Below are positions 1 through 11,424 of a DNA stretch of 64,000 bases, piece by piece. Both the position numbers and the translations under genes were made by a program. How positions within the stretch are numbered: position 1 is the stretch's first letter; each line of letters opens with the position of its first letter. The stretch comes from Neoceratodus forsteri (taxonomy: Eukaryota; Chordata; Ceratodontiformes; Ceratodontidae): contig CM028131.1 of NCBI GenBank assembly GCA_016271365.2, positions 284,399,001 through 284,463,000 of the forward strand, in the 5' to 3' direction. Below the pieces are notes generated by a model. It was not told where the DNA came from, did no database searches, and was given only the letters and a program-made list of their open reading frames with translations.

Positions 1-342
1 AATTCTTGTTCCTGAATCTTGTAGAGCAACTTGGCCCTGCCGGATGCTTCCTCAGCTGGTGATCATACCTGTGAGGTATCCATAGCAGCCATACCTGCCG
101 CTGGTCTCACAGGTAACTGTTGCAGCTCAGTCAAATCATTCCCATGTTTAATTTCCTCTTTAGCAATATCCACTGAATAGTCACCCATGCTGCTTTCGTC
201 TTCAGCAGGTTTCTCCATGGAACTACAAAAGCTAATTTTTTCTGACTCCTGGAGAAGTGCTCCAAGCCACCTTTTCCTCCCCCATCCTCCACACAACTGT
301 CAGACATCCTGCCGACCACAGCAACACAGCGCCCTCTACCAC
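1..342 (-). mobile_element. 5' end of a further Tx1-like LINE (copy 0), cut by window edge
   Basis: Reading the minus strand from 342 downwards, a GC-rich leader is followed by an ATG and a peptide starting MSDSCVEDGG. The two better preserved Tx1 copies in this window start their ORF1 with MADAPLLAEE and MADVLEVGKE a similar short distance from their 5' junctions, so this is probably the start of a third member of the group. It abuts the target-site duplication of copy A at 343-355, meaning it would sit directly behind copy A in the same orientation and run off the left edge. Only the leader and an acidic N-terminal stretch are visible, with at least one frameshift, so the family assignment is an inference from position and layout. 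Confidence 0.5.
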
Positions 343-355
343 AAGAGTAGGGGAA
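343..355 (+). repeat. Target-site duplication of Tx1 copy A, 3' side
   Basis: The 13 bases AAGAGTAGGGGAA are identical to 6166-6178 at the other end of copy A, and the flanking base differs on both sides. The sequence is part of the SINE tail that serves as the target. Confidence 0.85.
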
Positions 356-484
356 AGTTTTATTGAAACAAAATAAATCGTACAGTACCAAAACAAAAGC
401 AATTTGCAAAAACTCATGTGGACTCAAAACAGAAGTAAACAAAAAAAAAACAGAACAGAACTACGCACATCAAGAGACAATCCA

Positions 485-3400
485 TCAGGTCACTGCAAAA
501 TCAGAGTCCGTGATCCAAGGAAGAGCTTTCCAAAGTTCAAGTAATGTCTCCTTGGAAAATAATGTACGTTCATGTACATAAATGTTTGTTAGGTCTGTTA
601 CGATTTTCTTCTCAAGCTCTGAATAAGAACAGGTTTTTTGCTGTAGAGTAAACAGACATCGAGCCATCCAAATATTCCATTTAATTACTACAAAAACTAG
701 ATTTAACATGTCGAGTCCAAAGGGACCACTGGGGAGAAAAAACACCATTCATAATATTCTGGTAAGAAACCGTTTGAAATAATGGAGTGGCCCAGACTCT
801 TGCCAAAAAAAACCCACCAGTGCTGAATAATAGAACACTCAAAAAATAAGTGCGATATAGTTTCCAATTTAGAAATACACAATAGTCTAGAACATTGTCG
901 GTCTTGAGACTGCTTGTGTTTATGATTATCTTTGACGTTAATTCTTTCATGACACAACAGTCAATGAAAGTCCCACATGTGAGCAGGCACCCTTTTACAC
1001 CGTAACAAAACCAATAGGGAAGGAAGATGTTGGCTAGGGCACTTTTCAAAGGGCAACTGTAGTGCACAAACGGTCAGGAGCAGATTATCATATAATACTT
1101 TATGAGAATTCGTTAACAACATCTGGGTAGATATCCTCCACTGTTTCAAATGTAAAAACGTGTTTAATATATATCGTTATACCCAAAGTTTGCCGTATCA
1201 CAGTTAATGAATCACATTCCCATAAATGAAACCATAATCTGCAAGAATCATAGAACCAAGGTTCCCACCCTCTGTGAGTATTTATCAATGGAGGCTGAAG
1301 ATTTGCAGTCAAAAAAAATACATGAAAAAAATAACAGAGGATTAATCATGTTAACACCCCCCTCAGAAATAGGTAAGTAAGTAACATTCCGTTTTACCGG
1401 ATTAAGCCGGCTTCCCCACTGAGCTTGAAAGAAGAGACCAAGAACTGCAGTTTCTAATTGTTTAGGGATTGGGAATGCATAGCTTAAATAAAGAAAAGTC
1501 GGTATCAAATAAGTCTTGATTAGGAAAGCGTGCTTCTTCTTCCCAATCTGCCCTTATTCCATGAGGCAACCTTAAGTTTGCCTTGTTGTAATTAGCAGAC
1601 CAATTAAAAGGTCAGAATCTACAGTCCCAAAATAAACTCCCAAAATCGTTGAGGCCCCTCAACAAGTTGTAAAGGACCAATATGTGAAAAAGGGCTGTTT
1701 TCGATCCTAACGAATACCAAAACTTTGGTAAAATTTAAACTCGCACCAGAAAAATCACCAAAGGAAGAACATTCCTGGAGGCAGTAACACAGAGCTGCAT
1801 TAGCCACAATAATGCAGACATGTCTGCATATGCAATTGCCGTATCACGGTGAGATTAAAAGTAGAACTAGAAAGGGCATGAATCTGAGGATGAGTATTCA
1901 GACGGCGAAGCAAAACATCTAAAAAAATACCTATAACAGAGGGCTCAAAGGACACCCTTGGCGAACCCCTCTTTTCATGGGGATCGTAGGTCCAACCCAA
2001 CCATTCACAACAGGCACAACAGTGGCAGTCCTATAAAAAGTCTTAATCCAGCAAATCATTTCACCAGGCACATGCATAAAATGTAGTGCCTTCCATAAAA
2101 AATCATGGTTAACTGAATCAAAAGCCGCCTTCTGGTCTACCGATACAATAAAACCGAAACAGAGTCTGCGTAGCCATGAGAAAATAATTCTCGAAGGAGA
2201 ATCAAATGGTCAGAGATTCTCCTGTTCGATTTCAGAAGCAGGACTGAGCAGGGTGCAAAACCACTTCAGCTATCCTCATAAGGCGTTGTACAATGATTTT
2301 CATTAATAACTTAAAGTCAGTGTTTAGCATACATAAGGGGCGCCAATTCTCAAGAGAATGTACTGTATATCTCCTTTCTGTTTATAGATATAAATCAAAG
2401 TACCCTTAGTAAAATCTAAAGGGATAAACTCACTAGCTAACAGGGAGGTAAATACTGAAGTTAATTCAGGGATCATGTGGTCACCCAGTACCTTATATAA
2501 GGCAGCTGGGAGTCCATCCAGACCAGGAGTCCTCCGTAAGGGTAAGGAAGAAATAACCGACTTCAATTCTAACTCAGTAATAGGTATACAGGCTGAGTCA
2601 GATCACAGCTGTGAAGGGATAGGGTTGTCAAGGTCCCTGTACAACACCACAGGATCAACATCTGCAGCTGGAAAGGAAGAAAAGAGGGCAGTCGTGTAAC
2701 ATGTCACTATCCGACAGATGTCCAACTGAGAGGTACATAAGGTGCCATCAGAATCAGCAAGACACAATATATTCTTTTGTGTAATTTGTTGAGAATTCGA
2801 CTCAAAGGGGCAAACAACAGTCCTCATGCCTACCACATTAAATTTGTGTTGATGATAAAGTTGCTGTGATTGTCTAGATTGGAATTTCAACATATTCTGA
2901 ATTAAGTGCAATTGTTGAGAAAGATCTTGTCCTGTCGTATAAGCTATTGTCAACGAGGACTGAAAATGTACCCTTTTCTGTAAATATTCCAAATATCCTC
3001 TTCGACATTTTTGTCGACTATATCTTTCCAAAAAGAGCACCAAATCATGTTTAGTGTCCGTCCACCATGCAATAGGGTCTGCGTAGCAAATAAAAATGGA
3101 TTTCCGGGCCTGAATAAAGTATAAAAGGGACTGCATGAAAGTCAGAATTTTCAAAAGAGATATGTTGAATTTCCAGGGTCCTGGTCCTTTTCGAACAGTG
3201 ACATCAGAACCAAGGCCTACGGAAAGCAGTTTATGATCAGAAAATTCCACAGCTTGTACAGTAGCAGAGGTATTTGGGAGTGTGAGGGACAAAAACACAA
3301 AATCAATTCTGGTAGTTAGCTTACCCTTTTGAAATGTAGGAGCATGTTGTTTAGTAAAAGAGTAATAGGCATCCGTGAGATGAGCAGTACGAACCAACTT

Positions 3401-3907
3401 CCCTAATTCATGGGAGTCACAAAACAATTTCTGGGCAGTAGCAAAAGAGCTTTTGTCAAGAAGACTTAAGCCACAGTTAAAGTCACCAGAAAATATCAAC
3501 TGAAAGGAGGTATGCAAATAAGGGCAGAGTAAAGAAAATAAAGCTATACGTGCAGACTTAATTTGGGGAGCATAAATATTAATAACCCGATAAGGGCAGG
3601 GCCCAATTAAAAAATCTAAGACTAACACTCTGCCAGAGGCTACGTCAATGAATTTTAGCAAACGAAAATCTGGGATATTGAATAAGATCCCAAGTCCGGA
3701 ACAGGAGTCCAGGCCAATGGACCAAAAAGAAGGACCTAGAAGCCAGTCCTGTTGTGCCTGTCGAATCTCGTGGGTGGTATGGAGTCGTGTATCCTGCAAC
3801 AGAAAGATCCCCATAGGTAAAAGCCATAAACAGGAACAAATCAATCTTCTTTTTGCCAGACGCTTAATACTATTCACATTAATAGTATGACAAACAAAGT
3901 GAGACAT
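485..3907 (-). pseudogene. Tx1 copy A ORF2 (endonuclease-reverse transcriptase), broken
   Basis: The first 434 codons (3907-2603) are open and hold an exonuclease-endonuclease-phosphatase fold: INVNS at the start, LLQDTRLH, VINIYAP, FSGDFNC, RIDFVFLS and EFSDHKLLS, covering the metal-binding and catalytic Asn/Asp/His positions. The RT follows in shifting frames: RTPGLDGLPAALYK near 2510, a VDQKAAFDSVNH block near 2130, and RGVRQGCPLSPLL near 1950. The YADD box is disrupted. The thumb at 1248-1508 contains SRLNPVKRNVTYL. The C-terminus (485-1067) has the ETISHLFFEC zinc-finger-like region usual in the clade. The reading frame ends near 485. The product would nick the target and prime reverse transcription there. 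Confidence 0.82.
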
Positions 3908-3930
3908 AACACAAGGAGAACAGAGACACT

Positions 3931-6142
3931 TTACGATTTCCTTTTCCCTATCACCTTTTTCCCTTTTATCTTAACCCTGGCCTTCCACTTCTGAGAAAGA
4001 CCAGTACCCAGCTGAATCTCAGAATCAGTAATACCATCCGGCAGGGAAGATGCAACAGAGGAAGAGTCAGACTCGCCTCCAGCATCATCAGAAACAGTTT
4101 GGAGTAGCTCAAAGGCATTAGACAAAACCACAGGAGGGGTTTCCAAAAGTAAAGAAGGCGATGGTAATGCCCTGGGGTAATTTCTCATAGACCTCCGACG
4201 CATAACACTAGTGGGTACTCGGGGAGGGGTGGCATAGTACTCGGGCCTGGAACAGGGTCCAGGACAAGCTGGACAGATTTGACAGGGTCGAGGTAGGAGG
4301 GGTCATCTCAGTAAGCGGTGCCACACAAGAGGCCACCGGGTGTACCACAACCTGATCTACAACAGGCTCAGGGACCTGCAATAGACTTCGAGTGACTACT
4401 GAAGGTGGCTCTACTAAGGTGGTCCTAAGACGAGCCTTCTGGGCTTGCGTGATTACAAAATGTTGATCAGCACCATCATCATGTGGCCTGATTATGAGCA
4501 GCCCACGGACAATTTTGAAACGTATGACCCAGCTCATCACAAAGATTACATTTACACTCATTTAGACAGTGAATCCCCACATGACCCAGTTCTCCACAGG
4601 TATTACATTTCAGCTTATCACAGACATTACTAAGGTGAGAGGGGTCTCCACACCGGTAACAAGCTATCGGTTGTCCAGGGTAAAACAAGGCCCCTTATCA
4701 CGACCTATAAAAAAAGAATTAGGTAGGTGCACTGGACCAGAATCATTAGAGTGTAACAAAACCTTAACCTTCCAGCCTCCAGTCCAAATATTCTCTGTGT
4801 CCAATATTGCCTCAGGCTGACCCTGAACAGTACAACGTTGTTTTAGCCAATAGACAACGTCAGTGACGTCAACACCTTCATTCTGAAACAGGACGGTAAT
4901 ATTCTTAAAGGCTGGTTTGGAAAGGGGAATGGCCTTAAACGGTGTCCACAGGACAGTATTTCTTAAAGCATGATATCGTGACCAAAAACGCTCCAAGCCA
5001 CGAGGCGTTTGGAAGCTGACATCAAACGTAGTTTTGCCAGGAATATGAATCAGTGCATATATTTCATGAGAAAAGAATTTCAGAGAGTCCTTGAGTAGTG
5101 TCCGAGCTACATACACTCGGTCCGGTGGCTCAGGTAAACCGCCCATATAAGCAAATCGTACCGCATTATGCCGCTTTGCAGCCAGAATTGGAAATTTAAA
5201 CAATGAGGAAAAAGAACGATTTGGCTCTATTTTCTTTGAGGGGCTCCACTACTGCAGAAGCTGTATTCTCTGTAATGGTAGTGGGAGAAGCAGCACAAAT
5301 AAGAGAACCCTGCAAGGTTCCAAGACTGGGTGCTGGGTAAGTTCCAATTCCTTGGGGACACACAAGGGGTCAGACATAGGCAGACTTCTGTTTGGTGAAT
5401 GCTGCAGCTCAGGAAAATCATTGAGACAGGGGGACCGAATAGGGGACGGACCAGAAACCCACTTCCCCTCTGTAGGTTCCTGCACCCAGCCAGCTGCTTG
5501 CAATGCCATTTCTACAGACCAGGTAGGTGTTGAAGCAGGATTGGTATCAAGAGATAGCAATTGAGAGGGAGAGTGTGTCACAATAGGCAAACTAGGCACT
5601 GTATGCAATGATGTCACTGTAGTCTGCGGGGGCAGCTGAGAAGCGGGCGGGAGTATTCCAGCTGAGAACTCGCCAGGATGGGCTGCACAGGGCGACACCT
5701 CAGCCGCTTGAAAAGGCAATGTAGGCTGTTGCAAAGTATTATTGTGGGCTGCAGGAGACATACATCCTGCCAATCTGACTTCACAAATCCGTTGCAGTTC
5801 TCTGTTCAAATTCTTCTTCGTAATCTCAAATTGACGTTCTGCATCACCCAAACAGTCCTGAAGCTCCTTTTCAGCCAAACAGACAGTAGCAGAGTCAAAA
5901 GTGGAAAAATCCCTCATTGGGATGGCAAGGGGTAAAGACGTTTGAGATTCCATGTCAGGGTGACCCAGTAGAGGTTCTAAAGTTGTAACCTGTAGTGTAG
6001 ATTCATTTTCTGCAGTAGACACAGAAACCATCATTGATTCAGTAGTTGTAGACGTGGTCTCTACACACACAGAGGCAGGAGTTGAGACCAGGTCTCCCAC
6101 CTCTATCGCCACCTCCTCAGCAAGCAAGGGTGCGTCCGCCAT
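3931..6142 (-). pseudogene. Tx1 copy A ORF1 (gag-like, zinc-knuckle protein), frameshifted
   Basis: The start chosen is the ATG at 6142 (MADAPLLAEE); an upstream in-frame ATG lies in the SINE flank and is not part of the element. The first ~290 residues (to about 5249) are low-complexity, rich in Ser, Thr and Pro. After a frameshift, 4664-5203 holds a conserved region (VYVARTLLKD through GGWKVKVLLHSN) typical of the nucleic-acid-binding middle of Tx1 ORF1. 4479-4688 holds three knuckles: CYRCGDPSHLSNVC, CNTCGELGHVGIHC and CNLCDELGHTFQNC. The C-terminus at 3931-4203 is acidic then Lys-rich, ending GKRKS. The protein should bind element RNA in the ribonucleoprotein particle. At least three frame changes break it. 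Confidence 0.8.
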
Positions 6143-6165
6143 CTTGGACAGAGGTTCCCCCTCTG

Positions 6166-6345
6166 AAGAGTAGGGGAATTTCCCTGGTGTCCTGGCCAAA
6201 TTTCCCCCATTCACTAAAAATACCACGACAGCTTAATCTGGTTAAATGTCAGTTGGCATCCATCTGTATCCCCTTCCCTTGGGACGAGGCTGAAAATAGG
6301 CAGAATTGTCTAGTCCTCCTTTCCCGGTCAATAAAAACTACAATA
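6166..6345 (+). mobile_element. SINE 3' tail, interrupted by Tx1 copy A
   Basis: From the duplication at 6166-6178 the plus strand continues TTTCCCTGGTGTCCTGGCC and runs to a terminal run near CCCGGTCAATAAAAACTACA. The same tail, on the opposite strand, lies at 36836-37013 next to Tx1 copy B, where it is joined across that LINE to a tRNA-headed SINE body. The tail resembles the LINE2-like 3' module of fish V-SINE/HE1-type families; that comparison is from memory. The 5' body of this SINE is not seen because Tx1 elements occupy its place and the window ends. Confidence 0.75.
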
Positions 6346-6500
6346 AGGCATAAGATTTCATATTCCAGCATGGCATATTTGTGGAATTACTATAGTCAAG
6401 CATAATAATCATAATCAATACAAAATATGGTAAGATGGTCAAACAGCATATAAAAGACATAAGCGATCAAGAAGACATGGCAGTAATAAATTCTAAACAT
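6346..6500. other. Unassigned AT-rich spacer
   Basis: No reading frame, RNA gene or repeat similarity to the rest of the window was recognised here. Confidence 0.4.
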
Positions 6501-7695
6501 TTGATCTTATTGCAAGGTATCTCTTGTAGCAGGCCATCACCAGTAGAACTATAGCTGTGAGGCACTAGGACCACATGCAAACTTTCTAACTAGCAGTCTA
6601 ACCAGAGGGGGCCACCCACTTCAGACGTCAGCCACTGATGTCAATCAATCCTATAAAGGCAGGCAACCCCCATACCCGTCCCAGTTCTTTCCAGCCATTG
6701 ACCAATGCACGTCGGACTGCTGGAACCTGCACAGCTACAGCCTACCCCATTTTCCCATGTTTGCCACATTTCTTATTTTTCAATTTCTATTCAGTTTAAC
6801 ATAGAAATTCAGTTTTCTCACCTGACAGTTTGTCTTCTCAACCTACTTCATCTTCTGACTGCTCCACAAAGTGTGCCTGCAGTAAACAGATCCTGGACAA
6901 GGATAACCATTCTGCCTGTGTCTTGTGGTTAGCCAATTGCATGTCTGTTGTTACGCAAAGTACAGTAAGGAGCTTCCAGACATAGTTAATGGCCATTCCA
7001 CTAGGAGTATGGCCACATTGGTTGCTTGTTTCAGAAATGTATCAGCTGCTGACATTTGTGCTGCTGCTACATGGAGCACTGTCCACACCTTCACCAAACA
7101 TTACAGTCTGGACATCACCTCTAGGCGTAGGGCCAACTTCGGCCCCACTGTGCTTTAGGGCCTCCTTTCCAAGGCTATTGGTTTTGTCTCCACCTGGACT
7201 GCCTGTCAATATTAGTCAGTACTGCTTGGGACTCAGTCCTACGTTTATTTGCTGCTGCAAGAGATACCTTGAAGTAAAATAGTACAGTTATGTAAAGACT
7301 TACCATAACAGTAGATCTTTGAGAGGATCTCTTGCAGCAGGCCTTACTTTCCCTCCCTCCCTCCTACCCCCTCTTCCTATATGTCCCTCCTCTTCCAGAG
7401 GGGCAAGCCTTCTGCTTCTACTTTCTATATGCTTTCAGTTTACCTTGGAATCCTCCTCGGTTCCCCCAGATGGTATCCCACTTTTGGTCTTTGGTGGGAG
7501 AACTGAGGGGGGTATGGGTCTGCCCACTTTTATAGGATTGGCTGATGTCAGTATCTGACGTTGGAGGTGGGCAGCCCCCTCAAGTAAACTGCTAGCTAGA
7601 AAGTTTCCATGTGGTCCTAGTGCCTGATGGCTATAGTCCTACTGGTAATGGCCTGCAGCAAGAAATCATCTCAAAGATCTACTGTTATGGTAAGT
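6501..7695 (+). mobile_element. Internally deleted DIRS-like tyrosine-recombinase retroelement
   Basis: The two ends are inverted repeats of roughly 180 bp: 6501-6680 matches the reverse complement of about 7510-7695, including the shared stretch CACTAGGACCACATG and a TATAAA motif further in. A second short inverted match links 7295-7340 to 7640-7695 (ACTTACCATAACAGTAGATC), the expected position of the internal complementary region that DIRS elements use to rebuild their ends. Between them lies the C-terminal end of a DIRS tyrosine recombinase in the plus orientation. gag, RT and RNase H are missing, so this is a deletion derivative of about 1.2 kb. Confidence 0.75.
6925..7158 (+). pseudogene. 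C-terminal fragment of DIRS tyrosine recombinase
   Basis: The open frame ends in a recombinase C-terminus with GHSTRSMATLVA (the His-x-x-Arg box) followed by DICAAATWSTVHTFTKHYSL, where the Tyr near the end fits the catalytic tyrosine. The same motif is found, frameshifted, in the minus-strand DIRS remnant near 49330. The N-terminal half with the first catalytic Arg is absent. It would have joined circular DIRS DNA to the genome without a target duplication. Confidence 0.75.
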
Positions 7696-8154
7696 TCTTA
7701 CTTAACTGTACTTTATGGCTAAAATCCCTTTAGATAAATTACATGGGTTTGAGCCATCTTTATATCTATTAAAACAAAAGAAGAAAGGACAACATCCTGT
7801 TTTGACTAGACCTATTTTTTGTCTAAGCTTTTAGAGCATAGATATAACAAAAAATAATAGAACTAACACCTTCCTCCTGTGTTACTGGCCTAAAGAAAAT
7901 AGAGGACCTATACCATTCACTGTTCTACTGTAAATGGTATGAGATGGCTAGACAAAAATCTTTGGGGTCAGTTCCTAAATTATCCTAATATCAAGTACAA
8001 AGAAATGCTACAGGTATTAATGAACCCAACAACCACAACTGCTGCTGTTCCAGTTTTTAAATATTTAAAAGCATGCATAAAGACGTTGAATGCATAAAGA
8101 AGTCTTTAAAGATAGCAATCAAGATAACTAATGACTTTGTTTGGTTTTGTGGTT
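7696..8154. other. Unassigned AT-rich DNA
   Basis: This stretch separates the DIRS remnant from the 3' end of the Rex1-like LINE. I see no reading frame with recognisable motifs, no terminal repeats and no RNA gene. Confidence 0.4.
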
Positions 8155-9847
8155 TGTTTTGTTTATTTAAAATCTGGAAAAGCCCATGGGGCAAAAGACC
8201 TGTTTGCATGGGCGACCAGAACAAATAACTAATATACATAAACAAACAGAAATATAATCAACTAACAGAATTAACAAACAGTTAAGCAATCACAAACATT
8301 AGTAACAATAAGATTTTTTTTTAAAACTGATTTAAAGACAGATAATGTATTACAAACACCATTTGTTGAAAATGGCAAAGCATTATATGCTATCGGCAAA
8401 GAATATAACCAAGATCTCTATCCAATAGAAGTTTTTATCATGGGAACTGTGAACCAAGTACATTGAGTAGATTGAGTTTGAGCTAGAGAAACATGTTTTT
8501 TAAATAGTTCATGAAAGGAACAAGGCATGTTATTAAGTGTAACTTTCCCAGCCAGGATCCCAAGTTGTAACCAATATCTCTGATCTAGCTGTAACCAACC
8601 TCTGATCTAGCTGTAACCAACCCAAATTTTCATAAAGACTACAGTGATGTATTGAAAAGGGTAACTGTGTGGCAAATCTTGCTATTTGATTTATCAATGT
8701 CTTAATCTTATTTAATAATCCCAGGCCAGCTGAATGATAGAATAACCAATCATAATCTACCAAGTGCAAGAGAAAACTCTATGACAATAACAATTTAGTG
8801 GATGGAACAAGTAATGAATTAAGTCTATAAAGAGAGCCTAATCTCTGATGAATTTGTTTAATCATTGTATTAATATGCTGCTTATAGGTTAGGAATTCAT
8901 CTAGTATAAGCCCTAGATATTTAAATGTTTGGACTTGTTCAATGTCATCTCTCTTCGAGGTATGCAGTAAAAGAGTAGGGGGTCTCACTTAACCTTTTCC
9001 TTTGGTTATAAAAAAAAATTGTCTTAGTTTTTCTCACATTCAGAACCAATTTCCCATCCTTAAACCAATTCTGTATAGCGACAAAATCACAGGCCAGATC
9101 ATTACTTATTTCCCCTAAATTGGAACTGCTAGTGAGGATCACTGCACCATCAACATAAAGAAAAATGTGGGTATTTAAACAAACTAAAGGTAGTGAATTT
9201 AAAAATAAACTAAATAATAAGGAACCCAAAATAGACCCCCGAGGAACACCCAGTAGAACAGCAGACAAGAAGTATTTCCCTTGATCCTTGTCGACTGGAA
9301 GTGGCTACAAAAGTAGCTCCCAATCCATCCAACAACCTCAGAAGACAAACCGAAGTTGGCAAGAGCTGAGAATAGCAAATTGTGATTGACCAAATCAAAG
9401 GCCTTCGTCAGGTCCACAAAGGTGGCCACAGTAAAAAGACCCTTGTCTAGGGCCTGGTGAACCACCTGTGTGTACCCAACCAAGACCATTGACATACTGT
9501 GACCCAGACGAAAACCATGTTGTGCTGATGTTAATAGATCATATTTTAGTATATATTCGATCATTTGGTCAAACACAATTTGCTCCAAAATCTTAGAAAG
9601 TGAGGACAACAAAGAAATTGGACAATATTTCTTTACACTGGTCATATCCCCGGACTTGAACACAGGAACAACAGTAGCCTGCTTCCAAATGTCAGGGAAC
9701 TGACCAATGCAAAGAAACAAATTAAACATTGTTGTAAGGGGGAAACAAATAATATATACAGTGATCCTCACAAGCCTGAAATCCATCCCATCATTGCTTA
9801 TCAAAGAGCAGGGATTAAATTTGATCAGGTAAGGGACAATTGGTGAG
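8155..9847 (-). mobile_element. Rex1/Babar-like LINE fragment (RT and C-terminus)
   Basis: On the minus strand, 9199-9900 encodes RT blocks LFLCIGQFPDIWKQATVVPV, YCPISLLSSLSKILE, a VDLTKAFDLVNHNLL block and GVFLG/GVPRGSILGSLLF across a frameshift. The active-site box appears as YVDGAV instead of YADDAV, so the second catalytic Asp is lost. 8779-8988 gives the TFKYLGLILDE block and 8533-8769 the C-terminal ENLGWLQLDQRL, the counterpart of AGWLNFQGRL in the copies at 49835-56290. The 3' end is near 8155. The 5' side, including the endonuclease, stops where the CR1 3' end begins at 9848. Non-functional. Confidence 0.75.
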
Positions 9848-11315
9848 ATAGAAACATAGAAACATAGACTTTGATGGCAGATAAGGACCACTTGGCCCAC
9901 CAGTCTGCCTACTTCCCTACCTACTGGATAAGCTGCAGATTCTAGTTAACCAACAGCCTACTTCCTGCCACCCCCTACTACAATTGCTTTGTGTCTGTCC
10001 CATGTATGTTTGAATTCCCCCACTGTTTTAGCCCCAACAACCTCCCCAGGAAAGCAGTTCCAGTCATCCACCACTCTCTCCATGAAAAAAGATTTCTTCA
10101 CATTACCCCTGAGCCGTTCCCCCTCTATCTTTAAATTGTGTCCCTTTGTTCTTACACATCTCTTTTTCTGAAAGATGCTACCCTCCTGGACTTTGTTGAT
10201 TCCCTTGAGGTACTTGAACGTTTCTATCATGTCCCCCCTGTCCCTCCTTTCATCAAGGGTATACATATTAAGTTCTCTCAGTCTCTCTTCATATGATTCC
10301 TGATGCAGACCCTGCACCATTTTAGTTGCCCTCCTCTGGACTGCTTCCATCCTGTCTATGTCCTTGCATAGATGAGGTCTCTAAAACTGCACACAGTACT
10401 CCAGATGGGGTCTCACCAACTGTCTGTACAGAGGGATAACCACTTCCCTTTTTCTACTTGCGATGCCCCTTCCTATGCATCCCAGTATCCACCTGGCTCT
10501 CCTCACTGACTTCTCACATTGCTTACCCACCTTTAGATCATCCGATATGACTACCCTCCAAGTCCCGTTCCATTTTTGTTGTTGTTAGTACCTCCCCTGC
10601 TATTGTGTACTCTTCTCCTGGGTTTTTGTTCCCCAGGTGCATTACTTTGGACATCTTTGCATTGAATCTAAGTTGCCATATGTCTGACCATTCCTCCAAC
10701 CTTGCCAAGTCCCTTCTCATCCTTTCTACCCCCCCTTGTGTATCAGCTTTGTTACAGATCTTTGCGTCATCTGCAAGAGGCATACCTTTCCTCAGACCCT
10801 CTGCACTGTCACCTATAAAGATGTTAAAGAGGACTGGACCCAGTACTGAGCCTGGTACTCACTAGTGACCCCCTTTCTTCGGAATGTGTGCCACTCACTA
10901 TTACCTTCTGTGTCCTGTTGTCAGCCAGTTTGCACCAGGCTACCACCTGGGACCCACTCCCAAGCTAGCTAACTTGATTATTAATCTTTTGTGTGGGACT
11001 GTGTCAAATGCCTTGCTAAAGTCTAGGTAGGCCATATCCACAGCCCCTCCTGGTCTATTACTTTGGTCACCCAGTCAAAGAAATCTATTAGATTCATCTG
11101 ACATGATCTTCCTGCTGTAAATCCATGCTGCTTTGGGTCCTGTGCCCTGCTGGCCTCTAGGTACTCAACAATTCTTTCTTTCAGAAGTGATTCCATCATT
11201 TTCCCTACCACTGAGGTCAAACTTACAGGTCTGTAGTTTCCTGCTTCTACCTTGCTCGCACTTTTGTGAAGGGGAATCACATCTGCCCTCCTCCAGTCCT
11301 CAGGTACCACCCCAT
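9848..11315 (-). mobile_element. Outer CR1 LINE, 3' part (continues at 14973-15447)
   Basis: The minus-strand 3' end carries repeats of TTTCTATG, close to the (ATTCTRTG)n tail known for CR1. Inside are RT blocks: a VPEDWRRADVIPLHK block and NYRPVSLTSVVGKMME near 11230-11300, an LADDAKICNKAD active-site region near 10770, and the C-terminal EAVQRRATKMVQG with the YEERLRELNMYTLDERRDRG stretch at 9958-10350. At its high-coordinate edge the sequence stops at GGGGTGGTACC and resumes at 14973, in the piece beyond the inserted CR1. Several stops and frameshifts make it inactive. Confidence 0.85.
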
Positions 11316-11424
11316 AGAAACATAGAAACATAGACTTTGACAGCAGATAAAGACCACTTGGCCCACCCAGTCTGCCCATTTCCCTACCTACTGGATAAGC
11401 TGCAGATTCTAGTTAACCAACAGC

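Larger units (their letters stand above)
356..6165 (-). mobile_element. Tx1-clade non-LTR retrotransposon, copy A (near full length, decayed)
   Basis: About 5.8 kb on the minus strand, bounded by a perfect 13-bp target-site duplication. It has two ORFs: ORF1 with three CCHC zinc knuckles and ORF2 with an apurinic-like endonuclease followed by a reverse transcriptase, separated by about 20 bases. The 3' end is CAATAAAAC with no long poly(A). Copy B at 37014-42303 aligns along the whole length: both thumb regions contain a shared RLNPVKR motif followed by GG(V/L)(N/H)MINP, and the ORF1 knuckles match one by one. Tx1 (L1-Tx1) is the best fit because ORF1 has retroviral-type knuckles and many members of that clade are site-specific. 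Frameshifts and stops in both ORFs make it non-functional. Confidence 0.85.

Noticed and set aside
4479..4688. Retroviral gag nucleocapsid
   Set aside because: Three knuckles precede an apurinic-like endonuclease ORF, and the equivalent protein in copy B has the same setting, so it is Tx1 ORF1.
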